Assembly: GCA_035281425.1 (NCBI GenBank)
Contig: DATEDX010000145.1
Span: 1-28,763, forward strand
DNA length: 28,763 bases
Reading direction: 5' to 3'
Source of the DNA: JAICND01 sp035281425
GTDB lineage: Bacteria > Actinomycetota > Acidimicrobiia > Spongiisociales > ZC4RG35
The notes under the pieces were generated by a model that was given only the letters and a program-made list of their open reading frames with translations, did not search any database and was not told the origin of the DNA. Below, piece after piece: positions 1 to 8,055 of this stretch. Made by a program: the position numbers and the translations under genes. Position 1 is the stretch's first letter; every line of letters begins with the position of its first letter.

Positions 1-1277
1 CCGCCCCCTTCGATGTGGGCCATCACTTCGTCCTTGAAGTATTTGGTGATGGAGATGATGGGGGAAACCGCTGAGGGGCCCAGCGGACAGATGGTGGTCA
101 TCTTCGGTGGCCAGGCCAGCCCCACCGAGATGTTGTCGGAGATGTCGAGCAGCATGTCGAAGTCAACTTCCCGACCCTGACCGTTTTCGATCCGGCGAAG
201 GATGAATTCGAGCCAGGTGGTTCCTTCCCGACAGGGAGTGCACTGTCCACAGGACTCGTGGGAGAAGAACCGCACCACCCGCTCCGCCGCACGCACCACG
301 CAGGTGGTGTCATCCATCACCACCACTGCCCCCGAGCCGAGCATCGAGCCGGCTTGACCGGTGTCGTCTTTGGTGATGGGCAAGTCGAGATGGTCGTCGG
401 GGACGAACCAGGGCGCCGAAGCGCCCCCCGGTATCCAGGTCTTCAATGCTCGTTCGGGGCGGAGGCCGCCAGCCACATCGAAGATCAGTTCCCGCCAGGT
501 GATGCCGTGGGGAAGTTCGTAATTGCCGGGTTTGCGCACGTGCCCGGATACGGAGAAGAGGAAGGTCCCGGTGTCGGCGGCGTGCCCGGAGGTCTTGAAT
601 CCCTCCGGGTCGGCCAGGATGTGGGGCAGGTTGGAGAGGGTCTCGACGTTGTTGACGATGGTGGGCTTGCCGTATAAGCCGATGGCAGCCGGGAAGTAGG
701 GGGGCTTGAGGCGGGGCTCTCCCCGTAGACCCTCGAGAGAATTGATGAGGGCGGTCTCCTCTCCGCAGATGTAGGCACCTGCCCCCAGGTGAAGGGTTAC
801 GTCCAGGCGGTAGTCGCTATCGAAGATGCCGTCCCCGAGGTAACCGGCCTGGTAGGCCTCGTCGACGGCGGCTTGCAGGCGGCGGGCCGGTTTGGGGTAC
901 TCGCCCCGGATATAGACAAAGGCGTCATGGACCTCGTTGGCGATGGCGGTGATGATGATTCCCTCCACCAGTTGGTGAGGGTCACGCTCGAGCAGTTGAC
1001 GATCCTTGAAGGTGCCCGGCTCGGACTCATCACCATTGACCACCAGATACGAGGGGCGGGCCGGAGCAAGGAAGCTCCATTTGAGGCCGGCGGAGAAGGC
1101 GGCGCCGCCCCGGCCCAACAGTCCCGAGTCCTTGACCAACTCCACCAACTCGTCGCGGGTCATGGCCAGCGCCCGTCGCGCCTGCTCATAGCCGCCGGTG
1201 GCTCGATAGCGATCGAGCCGGTGGCTGTCTTCCGGGTGATCGATCATGCGCCGGGTAACGAGCAGTGGATACGTCAC
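1..1277 (-). CDS. nuoF: NADH-quinone oxidoreductase subunit F (3' end cut by window)
   Basis: This is the NADH- and FMN-binding subunit of the peripheral arm of respiratory complex I, which takes electrons from NADH. About 425 codons are present and read without a stop to the left edge, so probably only the last 5-20 residues are missing. Visible motifs are GRGGAAF (NADH/FMN binding, usually GRGGAGF), GAGAYICGEETAL, SCGQCTPCREG and a later TICPLG cysteine; the last two supply the four ligands of the N3 [4Fe-4S] cluster. The start is a GTG overlapping the nuoE stop as GTGA, a typical sign of translational coupling. It belongs to the complex I operon with nuoE. Identity is certain; only the C-terminus is unseen. 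Confidence 0.96.
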   Translation of the reverse strand, partial: MTYPLLVTRRMIDHPEDSHRLDRYRATGGYEQARRALAMTRDELVELVKDSGLLGRGGAAFSAGLKWSFLAPARPSYLVVNGDESEPGTFKDRQLLERDPHQLVEGIIITAIANEVHDAFVYIRGEYPKPARRLQAAVDEAYQAGYLGDGIFDSDYRLDVTLHLGAGAYICGEETALINSLEGLRGEPRLKPPYFPAAIGLYGKPTIVNNVETLSNLPHILADPEGFKTSGHAADTGTFLFSVSGHVRKPGNYELPHGITWRELIFDVAGGLRPERALKTWIPGGASAPWFVPDDHLDLPITKDDTGQAGSMLGSGAVVVMDDTTCVVRAAERVVRFFSHESCGQCTPCREGTTWLEFILRRIENGQGREVDFDMLLDISDNISVGLAWPPKMTTICPLGPSAVSPIISITKYFKDEVMAHIEGG

Positions 1278-1894
1278 TTCTCGCCACCGCCTACCGTGCC
1301 CAACTCGGGCAAGGCGGGATAGGGCCCCACCGCTCCCACTTCCTCCTTGATCGCCCAATCGAAAGACGTATTCCCCCCGAAAAGGCTCTGCATTTCGTCG
1401 GTATTGACCACCTCGGGAAGGGCGGCGCGCAACCATTGGACTAGCTGGCGGGCCTTTTCGGTTGTGACCCCTTCGATCAACTCATAGTTGACCTGTAACG
1501 CCGGCGCTCCCCCACAGGCTCCGATGCATTCGGCGTGCTCCACCGAGATGAGGCCCTCGGCGTCGGTTTCGCCGCTGGGAACACCCGACTCCTCTTCCAG
1601 CGCATGGAGAACTTCGTCTGCTCCCAGCAGCATGCAGGAGATCGAGGTGCAGCAGGAGATCAGATACCGTCCCACCGGCTCCCGCTTGTACATGGTGTAG
1701 AACGAGGCCACCGCCAGCACCTGGGCGGGGGTAACTCCCACCCACTCCGCCACCTCCTCCATCCCCTCCTCGGTCAAGTAGCCGTCTTCGGCCATCGCCA
1801 GGTAAAGCAGGGGCATGACCGCCGATCGCCGCTCGGGGTATCGGGCCAGGATCCGGCGGGCCCGTTCTTGGGTCTCGGGACCGAAACGACTCAT
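1274..1894 (-). CDS. nuoE: NADH-quinone oxidoreductase subunit E
   Basis: This is the 24-kDa thioredoxin-fold subunit of complex I and carries the [2Fe-2S] N1a cluster. The four ligands are visible as C-x4-C (CTSISC, near residues 82-87) and C-x3-C (ECIGAC, near residues 123-127). I start at the ATG giving MSRFGPETQ (206 aa), because family members begin just before this helix. A TTG at 1954 would add 20 unlike residues (MVVEEARFRGRG...) and run into the divergent DedA gene. The stop overlaps the nuoF GTG by four bases. The C-terminus is about 40 residues longer than the minimal fold. Its 5' neighbour is a gene on the other strand, so nuoEF needs its own promoter in roughly 1895-1992 or antisense transcription through dedA. 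Confidence 0.95.
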   Translation of the reverse strand: MSRFGPETQERARRILARYPERRSAVMPLLYLAMAEDGYLTEEGMEEVAEWVGVTPAQVLAVASFYTMYKREPVGRYLISCCTSISCMLLGADEVLHALEEESGVPSGETDAEGLISVEHAECIGACGGAPALQVNYELIEGVTTEKARQLVQWLRAALPEVVNTDEMQSLFGGNTSFDWAIKEEVGAVGPYPALPELGTVGGGEK

Positions 1895-1953
1895 CCCTGG
1901 CGAGGATAGAGAGGCGTCACCGCGGCCTCGAAATCTGGCCTCCTCGACAACCA

Positions 1954-2604
1954 ATGCAGAACTTGGCGGCGGTTGCCGATAATCTCAGGCCCGTGTTCCT
2001 TGATCCCCGAGAGCTACTCATCGCGTTCGGCACCATTGGCCTGTTCGCCATCGTCTTCGCCGAATCTGGGCTGTTTTTCGGTTTTTTTCTCCCCGGCGAC
2101 TCCCTCCTCTTCACCGCCGGGCTCTTCGCCGCCCAGGGGACACTCTCCCTGCCGGTCATCCTCGTGGGTTGTTTCGTGGCCGCGGTAGCCGGGGACCAGG
2201 TGGGTTATCAGTTCGGCAAACGGGTGGGACCGGCCCTGTTTCGCCGGCCCGACTCCCGTTTCTTCCGCCAGGAGTATGTCCATCGGGCGGAGCACTTCTT
2301 CCGGAAATACGGCGCCAAGACGATCGTGCTGGCCCGCTTCGTCCCCATCGTCCGCACCTTCGCTCCCATCCTGGCCGGAGTCGGGACCATGCCCTACCGG
2401 ACCTTCGTCACCTACAACGTGGTGGGAGGCCTCCTCTGGGCGGTGGGGGTGACTTTGCTCGGCTATCTCCTCGGTGAGTTGATTCCCGACATTGACACTT
2501 ACCTGCTGCCCATTGTGGCCTTGATCGTCTTCCTCTCTCTGATTCCCATCGGATTGGAGTGGTGGCGAAGCCGCCAGCGCCGGACTTCCGCCGACCGGGC
2601 CTAA
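1954..2604 (+). CDS. DedA/VTT-family membrane protein
   Basis: This is a DedA-family (SNARE-associated/VTT domain) inner-membrane protein of 216 aa. Members are linked to membrane homeostasis and recycling of undecaprenyl phosphate or other lipid carriers; the substrate of this one is unknown. The family signature is clear: a re-entrant ESGLFFGFFLPGDSLLF segment, then ARFVPIVRTFAPILAG with the conserved arginines and FxPxxR, then a C-terminal hydrophobic hairpin. No good Shine-Dalgarno precedes the ATG at 1954. A GTG at 1993 (starting VFLDPREL, 203 aa) fits homologue starts better and would leave room for divergent promoters. It is convergent with nuoD, overlapping stops by three bases, and divergent from nuoE, so it physically splits the nuo operon. 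Confidence 0.9.
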   Translation: MQNLAAVADNLRPVFLDPRELLIAFGTIGLFAIVFAESGLFFGFFLPGDSLLFTAGLFAAQGTLSLPVILVGCFVAAVAGDQVGYQFGKRVGPALFRRPDSRFFRQEYVHRAEHFFRKYGAKTIVLARFVPIVRTFAPILAGVGTMPYRTFVTYNVVGGLLWAVGVTLLGYLLGELIPDIDTYLLPIVALIVFLSLIPIGLEWWRSRQRRTSADRA

Positions 2605-3968
2605 CGGTCGACGTCCCCCATCACCGGGTCGAGCGAAGCAATGGTGGCGACGGTGTCGGCCACCACGCTGTCGGCCATCATCATGGGTAGGGCCTGCAGG
2701 TTGTAGAAGGAAGGGGCCCGGACGTGCAAGCGCCAGGGTTTGCCACCCCCATCGGAGACGAGGTAACAACCCAGTTCGCCCCGAGGTGACTCCACTGCAA
2801 CATAGGTCTCCCCGGGGGGAACTCTGAAACCCTCGGTGAAGATCTTGAAGTGGTGGATGAGCGCTTCCATCGACTCGTCGATTCGTTGCCGGGGCGGAGG
2901 GGTGATCTTGCGGTCATCGACCCGGAAGTCGCCCTTGGGCATCGCCTCGGCTACCTGGCGAACGATGCGCACCGACTGCAGCATCTCTTCAATCCGGACT
3001 CGGTAGCGGTCGTAGACGTCTCCCTGTGACCCCACCGGCACCTCGAATTCGTATTGTTCGATGCCTGAATAGGGAAAGGCTTTGCGTAGGTCCCAGGCCA
3101 CTCCAGTCGATCTGAGGGTGGGACCGGTGATGCCATAGGCGACGCATTCGTCGGCGGTGATGACTCCAACCCCCCGGGTGCGCCCGTTCCAGATGGGGTT
3201 GTCCTTGAGCATGTCGTCGTAGTCCTGGAGCCGGGCCTCGATGGTCTCGCAGATCTCTTTGACGTCGGCGCGCCATCCGGGAGGCAGATCGGCCGCCACC
3301 CCACCCGGCCGGATGTAGTTGTGGTTGAGGCGAAGCCCGGTGGTCTTCTCGAAGAAAGCGAGGATCAGTTCCCGCTCCCGGAAGCCGTAGGTCATGATGG
3401 AGAGGGCGCCGATGTCCATCCCGTTGGTGGCCATCGCCACCAAGTGGGAGGAGATCCGGTTGAGTTCGGTCATCAAGACCCGGATGACTTGGGCTCGTGG
3501 TGGCACCTCAATGTCGAGGAGCCGCTCGGTGGCAAGCGAGAAGCACAGCTCGTTGTGGAGCGGGGCCAGGTAGTCCATGCGGGTCACATTGGTGGGACCT
3601 TGCATGAAGGTGAGGCCTTCAGCCGTTTTCTCCATGCCGGTGTGGAGATAGCCGATCACCGGTTTCGTGCGGCGAATGATCTCTCCTTCCAACTCGAGCT
3701 GCAATCGGAGCACCCCGTGGGTGGAGGGATGCTGGGGACCCATATTCACGATCATGCGCTCGTCGTCGCCGAAGTCCTCTTCGAAGTCGTAGTCGTCGGT
3801 GCTGACGACCGAGCCTCGCTGCTCCCGCCGGCGGGCGTCGGTCTCCTCGAGCTGCATGGTCTGGGCGCCTTCGTCGGTCGGATAGACCTCCCACTCGCTG
3901 TCTTCTGTTCCCGACACCCAAAGATCGATCTGGTCCCGCTCCTCATCGGTGGTGGTCTTGTCGGCCAT
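2601..3968 (-). CDS. nuoD: NADH-quinone oxidoreductase subunit D
   Basis: This 49-kDa subunit of complex I forms the quinone-reduction chamber together with NuoB. The 455 residues contain the diagnostic NMGPQHPSTHGVLR, GYLHTGMEK, MGARITMTY-type segment (here IGALSIMTYGFRERE) and the C-terminal LDPVMGDVDR ending. The ATG of MADKTTTDEE overlaps the nuoC stop by one base (TGATG), which fixes the start. A longer frame reaches 4148 but would run inside nuoC. About 65 acidic, low-complexity residues precede the conserved core, longer than in E. coli-type homologues. The stop overlaps the convergent dedA stop. Confidence 0.97.
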   Translation of the reverse strand: MADKTTTDEERDQIDLWVSGTEDSEWEVYPTDEGAQTMQLEETDARRREQRGSVVSTDDYDFEEDFGDDERMIVNMGPQHPSTHGVLRLQLELEGEIIRRTKPVIGYLHTGMEKTAEGLTFMQGPTNVTRMDYLAPLHNELCFSLATERLLDIEVPPRAQVIRVLMTELNRISSHLVAMATNGMDIGALSIMTYGFRERELILAFFEKTTGLRLNHNYIRPGGVAADLPPGWRADVKEICETIEARLQDYDDMLKDNPIWNGRTRGVGVITADECVAYGITGPTLRSTGVAWDLRKAFPYSGIEQYEFEVPVGSQGDVYDRYRVRIEEMLQSVRIVRQVAEAMPKGDFRVDDRKITPPPRQRIDESMEALIHHFKIFTEGFRVPPGETYVAVESPRGELGCYLVSDGGGKPWRLHVRAPSFYNLQALPMMMADSVVADTVATIASLDPVMGDVDR

Positions 3969-4441
3969 CAGCTCACCTTGGGAGAAGCTTTGAACTGGAC
4001 CGGCACCGTCCCCGTGGGGTAGTCCTTGCGGAGGGGGTAGCCCTCCCAATCGTCGGGCATGAGGATGCGAGTGAGATCCGGATGGCCCTCGAAGGTGATG
4101 CCGAAGAGGTCGTATACCTCTCTCTCGCCGAAGTTGGCCCCCGGCCAAAGAGGAACCAGGGAAGGCACCGTGGGGTCGTCGCGGGGGACACCGACCAGCA
4201 CCCGGAGCCGGGCTCGATGCTCCATCGAAAGGAGGTTGATCACCACCTCGAAGCGGGGTTGGCGGTTGCGGAAATAGTCGACGGCGGTGACGTCGACCAG
4301 GACTTCGAATCCAGCTTCTTTGGCAGTCTGAGCCAGTTCGAGGAGCTGCTCCCGCTCCACCCGAACCACCTCCTGGCCATGGGACTCATGCCAATCGAGA
4401 TCGGCAAACTGCTCCTTCAGGCCGGCTAAGGCTTCAGTCAC
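3968..4441 (-). CDS. nuoC: NADH-quinone oxidoreductase subunit C
   Basis: This is the 30-kDa subunit of the peripheral arm of complex I, 157 aa. The family signature is complete near the C-terminus: GEREVYDLFGITFEGHPDL, then RILMPDDW and YPLRKDYP. The start is a GTG (VTEALAGL) that lies at the edge of a four-unit heptanucleotide repeat filling most of the gap to nuoB. There is therefore no normal Shine-Dalgarno; purine-rich GTGAGAC units sit where it should be. The gene is separate from nuoD, not fused as in E. coli nuoCD. Confidence 0.96.
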   Translation of the reverse strand: MTEALAGLKEQFADLDWHESHGQEVVRVEREQLLELAQTAKEAGFEVLVDVTAVDYFRNRQPRFEVVINLLSMEHRARLRVLVGVPRDDPTVPSLVPLWPGANFGEREVYDLFGITFEGHPDLTRILMPDDWEGYPLRKDYPTGTVPVQFKASPKVS

Positions 4442-4470
4442 GTCTCATGTCTCACGTCTCACGTCTCACT
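4440..4470. repeat. Heptanucleotide tandem repeat between nuoB and nuoC
   Basis: There are four consecutive 7-bp units ACGTCTC, ATGTCTC, ACGTCTC, ACGTCTC followed by ACT. On the transcribed minus strand this reads as GTGAGAC repeats. It occupies almost the whole 34-bp spacer and abuts the nuoC GTG start, so unit gain or loss would change translation initiation of nuoC. The same unit occurs inside two cytochrome genes at 26401-26428 and 27144-27171. Confidence 0.9.
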
Positions 4471-4475
4471 GGCCG

Positions 4476-4943
4476 TTAGGCCTTACCGGCCATGATTCGA
4501 TCGTGCAGCGTCAGGATCCCATGCATTAGGCCCTGGGGACCGGGAGGACAGCCAGGCACGTACATGTCCACGGGGACGATCTGGTCAACGCCTTGGACCA
4601 GGGCGTAGTTGTTGAACATGCCCCCGGTGGAGGCGCAGGCACCCATGGAGATGACCCATTTGGGGTCGGGCATCTGGTCATATACCTGGCGGAGGACCGG
4701 GGCCATCTTCTGGCTGACCCGGCCGGCGACGATCATCAAGTCGGCCTGGCGGGGCGAGGCCCGAAAGACCTCCATTCCGAAGCGGGCGAGGTCGTAATGG
4801 GCCGCTCCGGTGGCCATCATCTCGATGGCACAACAGGCCAACCCGAAGGTGGCGGGGAACATGGAGCGGGTTCGGGCCCATCGGGCGGCCTTGTCGATGG
4901 TGGCGGTGAGTACGTTGGAGGGAGCGGTGCGAGCAACACTCAC
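4476..4943 (-). CDS. nuoB: NADH-quinone oxidoreductase subunit B
   Basis: This 20-kDa PSST subunit of complex I holds cluster N2, the last [4Fe-4S] before quinone. The 155 residues show the tandem-cysteine GLACCAIEMM, GACASTGGMF and VPGCPPGP, which give the four N2 ligands. The GTG start (VSVARTAPSN) overlaps the nuoA stop as GTGA. An upstream in-frame ATG would lie wholly inside nuoA and is not needed. Confidence 0.97.
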   Translation of the reverse strand: MSVARTAPSNVLTATIDKAARWARTRSMFPATFGLACCAIEMMATGAAHYDLARFGMEVFRASPRQADLMIVAGRVSQKMAPVLRQVYDQMPDPKWVISMGACASTGGMFNNYALVQGVDQIVPVDMYVPGCPPGPQGLMHGILTLHDRIMAGKA

Positions 4944-5344
4944 GCGGCCAGGTCCTCTTTGGGAACCGGCCGGGCCTTGGGAGGCGTGTACCAGTCGAGA
5001 GCGCCCCGCTTCCAGACGTAGGCCAGGGTCTCGAGAACAAAGAAAGTGAATATCCCAATTGCCGCCACTCCGTACCAACCGAGGTCGGGAAAGCGGGAGG
5101 CCCAAGCGAAGAGGAAGATGATCTCAACGTCGAAGATCACGAACAACATCGCCACCAGGTAGAACTTGACCGGGAACCTCTGCACCGGCTCAACCTCGGG
5201 AAGGATGCCGCATTCGTAAGGTGCCAACTTCTCGGGGGTGGGATTGTTGGGCGAAACGAGCCGGGAAGCGAGGAGCGAGACGGCCACGAACCCGGCGGCC
5301 AGGATCAACATCACCGCGATGGGCAGGTAGTCGACCAGTTGCAT
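4940..5344 (-). CDS. nuoA: NADH-quinone oxidoreductase subunit A
   Basis: This small membrane subunit of complex I has 134 aa and three transmembrane helices. The conserved PYECGI loop (here LAPYECGILPEVEP) and RFPVKFYLVAMLFVIFDVE identify it. The ATG giving MQLVDYLPIAVML begins directly at the first hydrophobic helix; the 38 in-frame codons upstream encode arginine-rich sequence unlike the family. It is the first gene of the nuo operon here, so the nuo promoter should lie in 5345-5478, a region shared with the divergent acyl-CoA dehydrogenase and its putative TetR operator. Confidence 0.95.
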   Translation of the reverse strand: MQLVDYLPIAVMLILAAGFVAVSLLASRLVSPNNPTPEKLAPYECGILPEVEPVQRFPVKFYLVAMLFVIFDVEIIFLFAWASRFPDLGWYGVAAIGIFTFFVLETLAYVWKRGALDWYTPPKARPVPKEDLAA

Positions 5345-5445
5345 GCCAGGATCGAGGATAGAGAGGGGGCGGCGCTTCCACGAAAACCGCAGGGGCTGCC
5401 GACGAAAGCAGGTCCGAGCCGCCGGCCTCCTTCCCGGTGACATAA

Positions 5446-5463
5446 ACTGAACAGCCATTCAGA
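5446..5463. promoter_or_regulatory. Putative TetR-family operator, copy 1
   Basis: The inverted repeat CTGAA-N6-TTCAG lies 16 bp before the acyl-CoA dehydrogenase ATG, between it and nuoA. Read on the minus strand it is CTGAATGGCTGTTCAG, one base different from the copy at 8019-8036. This spacing would let a repressor block the dehydrogenase promoter. It could also affect nuoA, whose start is about 100 bp away. Confidence 0.6.
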
Positions 5464-5478
5464 GTTGAGAGGCGCAGC

Positions 5479-6645
5479 ATGGAGTTGAGCACGGCCGACA
5501 TGGAGATCGCGGCCCGGGCCCGGGAGTTCGTCGACGAGGAGCTAATCCCTTGGGAGGTGCACGCCGAGATGAACTCGGGGGAAATCCCTTCCGAGGTCAA
5601 AAGCCGGCATGAGAAGCTGGCCCGAGAACTTGGGCTCACTGCCATCAATCAGCCCCAGGCCCTAGGCGGCCACGACTACTCGACCGTCCAACAGGTCTTG
5701 ATCGAGGAGCAGGCGGGGCGGGTGACCAACGCTCTGGGCTGGGTCATCACCACCCCCCCATCTTGGCTGCCCCGGGTCGCCACCGACTATCAGATGGAAC
5801 GGTACGTGCTGCCCACCATCGCCGGGGAAAAACGGGAGTGTTACGCCATCACCGAAGAGGGCGCCGGATCCGACGTCTCCAACCTCGCCGCCACCGCTCG
5901 CCGGGAGGGAGACGAATACGTCCTCAACGGAGTGAAGTGGCACGTCACCTCCGCCAACCTGGCCGACTACGTGTTCTTCCAGGCCCGCCTTACCGGCGGG
6001 CCCCACGCCGGAGAACACGCCATGTTCATCGTTGACATGGACGCCCCCGGAGTGCGGCATCTGCGGACCCCCGCCTATTCGCACACGCTGGCTCACCACC
6101 ATTGGGAGATGGCCTTCGAAGAGGTGCGGGTGCCGGTTAGCCACCGTGTCGGGGAGGAGGGTGAGGGGATGGCCTTCGCCCATGAGTGGTTCCGGTTCGA
6201 GCGCCTGATGATCGCCGCTCGCTGCTGTGGGGCGGCGGAACGCCTGATCAGCGAAGCCGCCGCCTTCGCCGCCGACCGGCAGGTCTCCGGCCGGGCGCTG
6301 TCCGAATACCAGGCAGTGCAGTTCATGCTCGCCGACAGCCTCAACGAGTTATGGGCGGCGCGTCTCCAAACCCTGGAGACGGCCCGCCAGATCGACGCCG
6401 GCGCCGACGTGAAGGTCATCCACGCTCATAGTTCCATGGCCAAGCTCACTGCCTCGGAGATGGCGGGAAGGGTGGCGGACCGGGCGGTGCAGATCTTTGG
6501 GGGGAGGGGCTACATGCGCGAGAACGTGGCCGAACGTTTCTATCGAGAACTTCGGGTGGAGAGGATCTGGGAAGGTGCCTCCGAGGTGCAGCGGGTGATC
6601 ATCGCCGACCAACTCCGCAAACGAGGGGTCCTGCCCCTTCTCTGA
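5479..6645 (+). CDS. Acyl-CoA dehydrogenase family protein
   Basis: This is an FAD-dependent alpha,beta-dehydrogenase of acyl-CoA thioesters, 388 aa, soluble and passing electrons to ETF. Domain order is N-terminal helical, middle beta (CYAITEEGAGSDVSNL binds FAD; KWHVTSANLADY follows) and C-terminal helical. GGRGYMRE and RIWEGASEVQR near the end carry the glutamate (E365) at the usual catalytic-base position. A GAGAGG ribosome-binding site lies six bases before the ATG. The substrate is not readable from sequence. Its promoter shares an operator with the Rieske/aminotransferase and PotD promoters, so the acyl-CoA is probably an intermediate of the same amine catabolic route. CaiA-type carnitine enzymes are one possible relative. 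Confidence 0.92.
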   Translation: MELSTADMEIAARAREFVDEELIPWEVHAEMNSGEIPSEVKSRHEKLARELGLTAINQPQALGGHDYSTVQQVLIEEQAGRVTNALGWVITTPPSWLPRVATDYQMERYVLPTIAGEKRECYAITEEGAGSDVSNLAATARREGDEYVLNGVKWHVTSANLADYVFFQARLTGGPHAGEHAMFIVDMDAPGVRHLRTPAYSHTLAHHHWEMAFEEVRVPVSHRVGEEGEGMAFAHEWFRFERLMIAARCCGAAERLISEAAAFAADRQVSGRALSEYQAVQFMLADSLNELWAARLQTLETARQIDAGADVKVIHAHSSMAKLTASEMAGRVADRAVQIFGGRGYMRENVAERFYRELRVERIWEGASEVQRVIIADQLRKRGVLPLL

Positions 6646-6677
6646 AGCCGGTGACTCTTGCGAACTCGGGGCTGTGG

Positions 6678-6727
6678 GTGATCAAAACGATCACTGTGAT
6701 CAAAACGATCACCTGGAACCCGGGGTT
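6678..6727. repeat. REP-like palindromic repeat between convergent genes
   Basis: Two copies of the palindrome GTGATCAAAACGATCAC (6678-6694 and 6696-6712, period 18) are followed by CTGGAACCCGGGGTT, itself partly palindromic. The element occupies the gap between the convergent acyl-CoA dehydrogenase and Rieske oxygenase genes. The palindrome plus the GGAACCCGGGGTT tail recur, inverted, at 28244-28275. It may act as a bidirectional terminator or mRNA-stabilising element. Confidence 0.8.
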
Positions 6728-6742
6728 CGCGGTAAGACGCGG

Positions 6743-7948
6743 TTAGGCGTCGATGAGGCGGTGGCTGGTCGGCAAGGGAGGCGGGGTTAGGGGCTCCCCG
6801 CGGTAGGCGGTGCCCACCATCCACAGGAATTGGTAGATGGTGCTTTCCCAAGGGCTGAGGGGTCCGGGAGCGAAGCCCCGCTGGCGGGTCCCCCGCTGCA
6901 CGTTCTCACATGCCCGCCAGTCTTCGCGATTGGTCAGATCCCAGAAGTCCACCGCGTAAGAAGGATCGAACTCGGGGAGATCCCATGCCTCTTGTGGAAA
7001 CAGCCAGTCACACTCCACCCAGGTGCGCTCGGCCGCCAGCGGCACCACCCGATGGGTCATGACGTAGTCGGGGTGGGGACTGACCAGCAAGTTGGGCCAC
7101 AGCCCGACGTAGAGCACCTGGCGGAGCTGTTCTTCGCTGAGTTGGGGAAAGTTGACTCCAAACGACTCCCCGGTCATCGACATGGTGGCGGCGTGGTCCT
7201 TGAGGACCATCGTCCCTCCGCACCACAGGCCGCTGGGGGCGATATCCCGACCCGAGTCGACCGGGGTCACCTGGCAGAGGGTGGGATGAATCGAGGTGCA
7301 GTGGTAGCACTCGTGGTAGTTCTCGACGATCAGCTTCCAGTTGGCGGCCACCTCGTAGGAATGGCGGGCGGCCAACCGCAAACGAAGGGGTTGATAGGGG
7401 GCCAGGACCTCAACCAGGTTCCCGAAGGTGGCCGGCAGATCAGGTGCCTCCCCCGACAAATCCAGGAAGAGCCAGCCGAGAAACTCGCCAACCCGCACCC
7501 GGTGAAGGGGCCACTCCGACGGATCGAAGGCCGGCGCCTGGGTGAGGGTGGGAGCCTGGCGGAGGTTGCCGTCGAGCCGGTAAGTCCAGGAGTGATAAGG
7601 GCAGCGGATCAGCCTGGCGTCTCGAGGCTCCCCCGGCTCCAGCAGCGGATGCCCACGATGGCGACAGACATTGGAGAACCCGTATACGTCGCCGTTGTTG
7701 TCGCGGGTGAGAAGAAACGACTCGGGGCCGTGATCCACCGCCCTGATCTGACCTGGAGCCAAGAGATCGTCGACCCGGCCCAGACATACCCAGCCTCCGG
7801 CGAAAATGTGCTCCGTCTCCCAGTTGAACATCTCCGGGTCCCGGTAGGCGGCGGCGGGAAGGGTCCGGCTCTCCCCGAAAGGCAGCAACAGCTGGTCGAG
7901 CGCAGTGGGAGAAAGGGGGGCAGGCGGTGGCATCGTGGCGGGCATCAT
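6743..7948 (-). CDS. Rieske-type aromatic-ring/quaternary-amine oxygenase, alpha subunit
   Basis: This is the oxygenase component of a two-component Rieske non-heme iron enzyme, about 401 aa, which would use O2 and electrons from a separate reductase. The [2Fe-2S] ligands are C95-x-H97 and C116-x2-H119 (CRHRGH, CPYHSW). The mononuclear iron site lies in NWKLIVENYHECYHCTSIH, with H216 and H221. The bridging acid is a glutamate (E213) where naphthalene-type dioxygenases have aspartate; this ECYHC pattern is known from choline, carnitine (CntA/YeaW) and glycine betaine (GbcA) oxygenases. Demethylation or cleavage of a quaternary amine is therefore likely, by inference. No reductase gene is nearby. 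Two adjacent ATGs follow GGAAGGG; the second is better spaced. It is divergent from the aminotransferase across an operator. Confidence 0.88.
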   Translation of the reverse strand: MMPATMPPPAPLSPTALDQLLLPFGESRTLPAAAYRDPEMFNWETEHIFAGGWVCLGRVDDLLAPGQIRAVDHGPESFLLTRDNNGDVYGFSNVCRHRGHPLLEPGEPRDARLIRCPYHSWTYRLDGNLRQAPTLTQAPAFDPSEWPLHRVRVGEFLGWLFLDLSGEAPDLPATFGNLVEVLAPYQPLRLRLAARHSYEVAANWKLIVENYHECYHCTSIHPTLCQVTPVDSGRDIAPSGLWCGGTMVLKDHAATMSMTGESFGVNFPQLSEEQLRQVLYVGLWPNLLVSPHPDYVMTHRVVPLAAERTWVECDWLFPQEAWDLPEFDPSYAVDFWDLTNREDWRACENVQRGTRQRGFAPGPLSPWESTIYQFLWMVGTAYRGEPLTPPPLPTSHRLIDA

Positions 7949-8018
7949 CCCTTCCCGTCGAGTTCAACCAGGTAACTGCGGGCAATTCTGCCCGTCAGAG
8001 GCCATTCTAGCCTAGTAA

Positions 8019-8036
8019 ACTGAATGGCGGTTCAGT
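8019..8036. promoter_or_regulatory. Putative TetR-family operator, copy 2
   Basis: This is a perfect 18-bp inverted repeat, ACTGAA-TGGCGG-TTCAGT, in the divergent promoter region of the Rieske oxygenase (start 7948) and the aminotransferase (start 8056). It is the most symmetric of the three copies and lies 20 bp before the aminotransferase ATG, overlapping where RNA polymerase would bind. Confidence 0.68.
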
Positions 8037-8055
8037 AATCGACTTTGGAGTTCTT

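Noticed and set aside
6678..6712. GTGATC...GATCAC as a Rex or CRP operator
   Set aside because: Rex sites have TTGTG-N8-CACAA and CRP sites TGTGA-N6-TCACA; spacing here differs, and both loci are at gene 3' ends rather than promoters.
6830..7975. Plus-strand 381-codon frame opposite the Rieske oxygenase
   Set aside because: It is an antisense frame left open by high GC; the minus strand has a full set of Rieske motifs.
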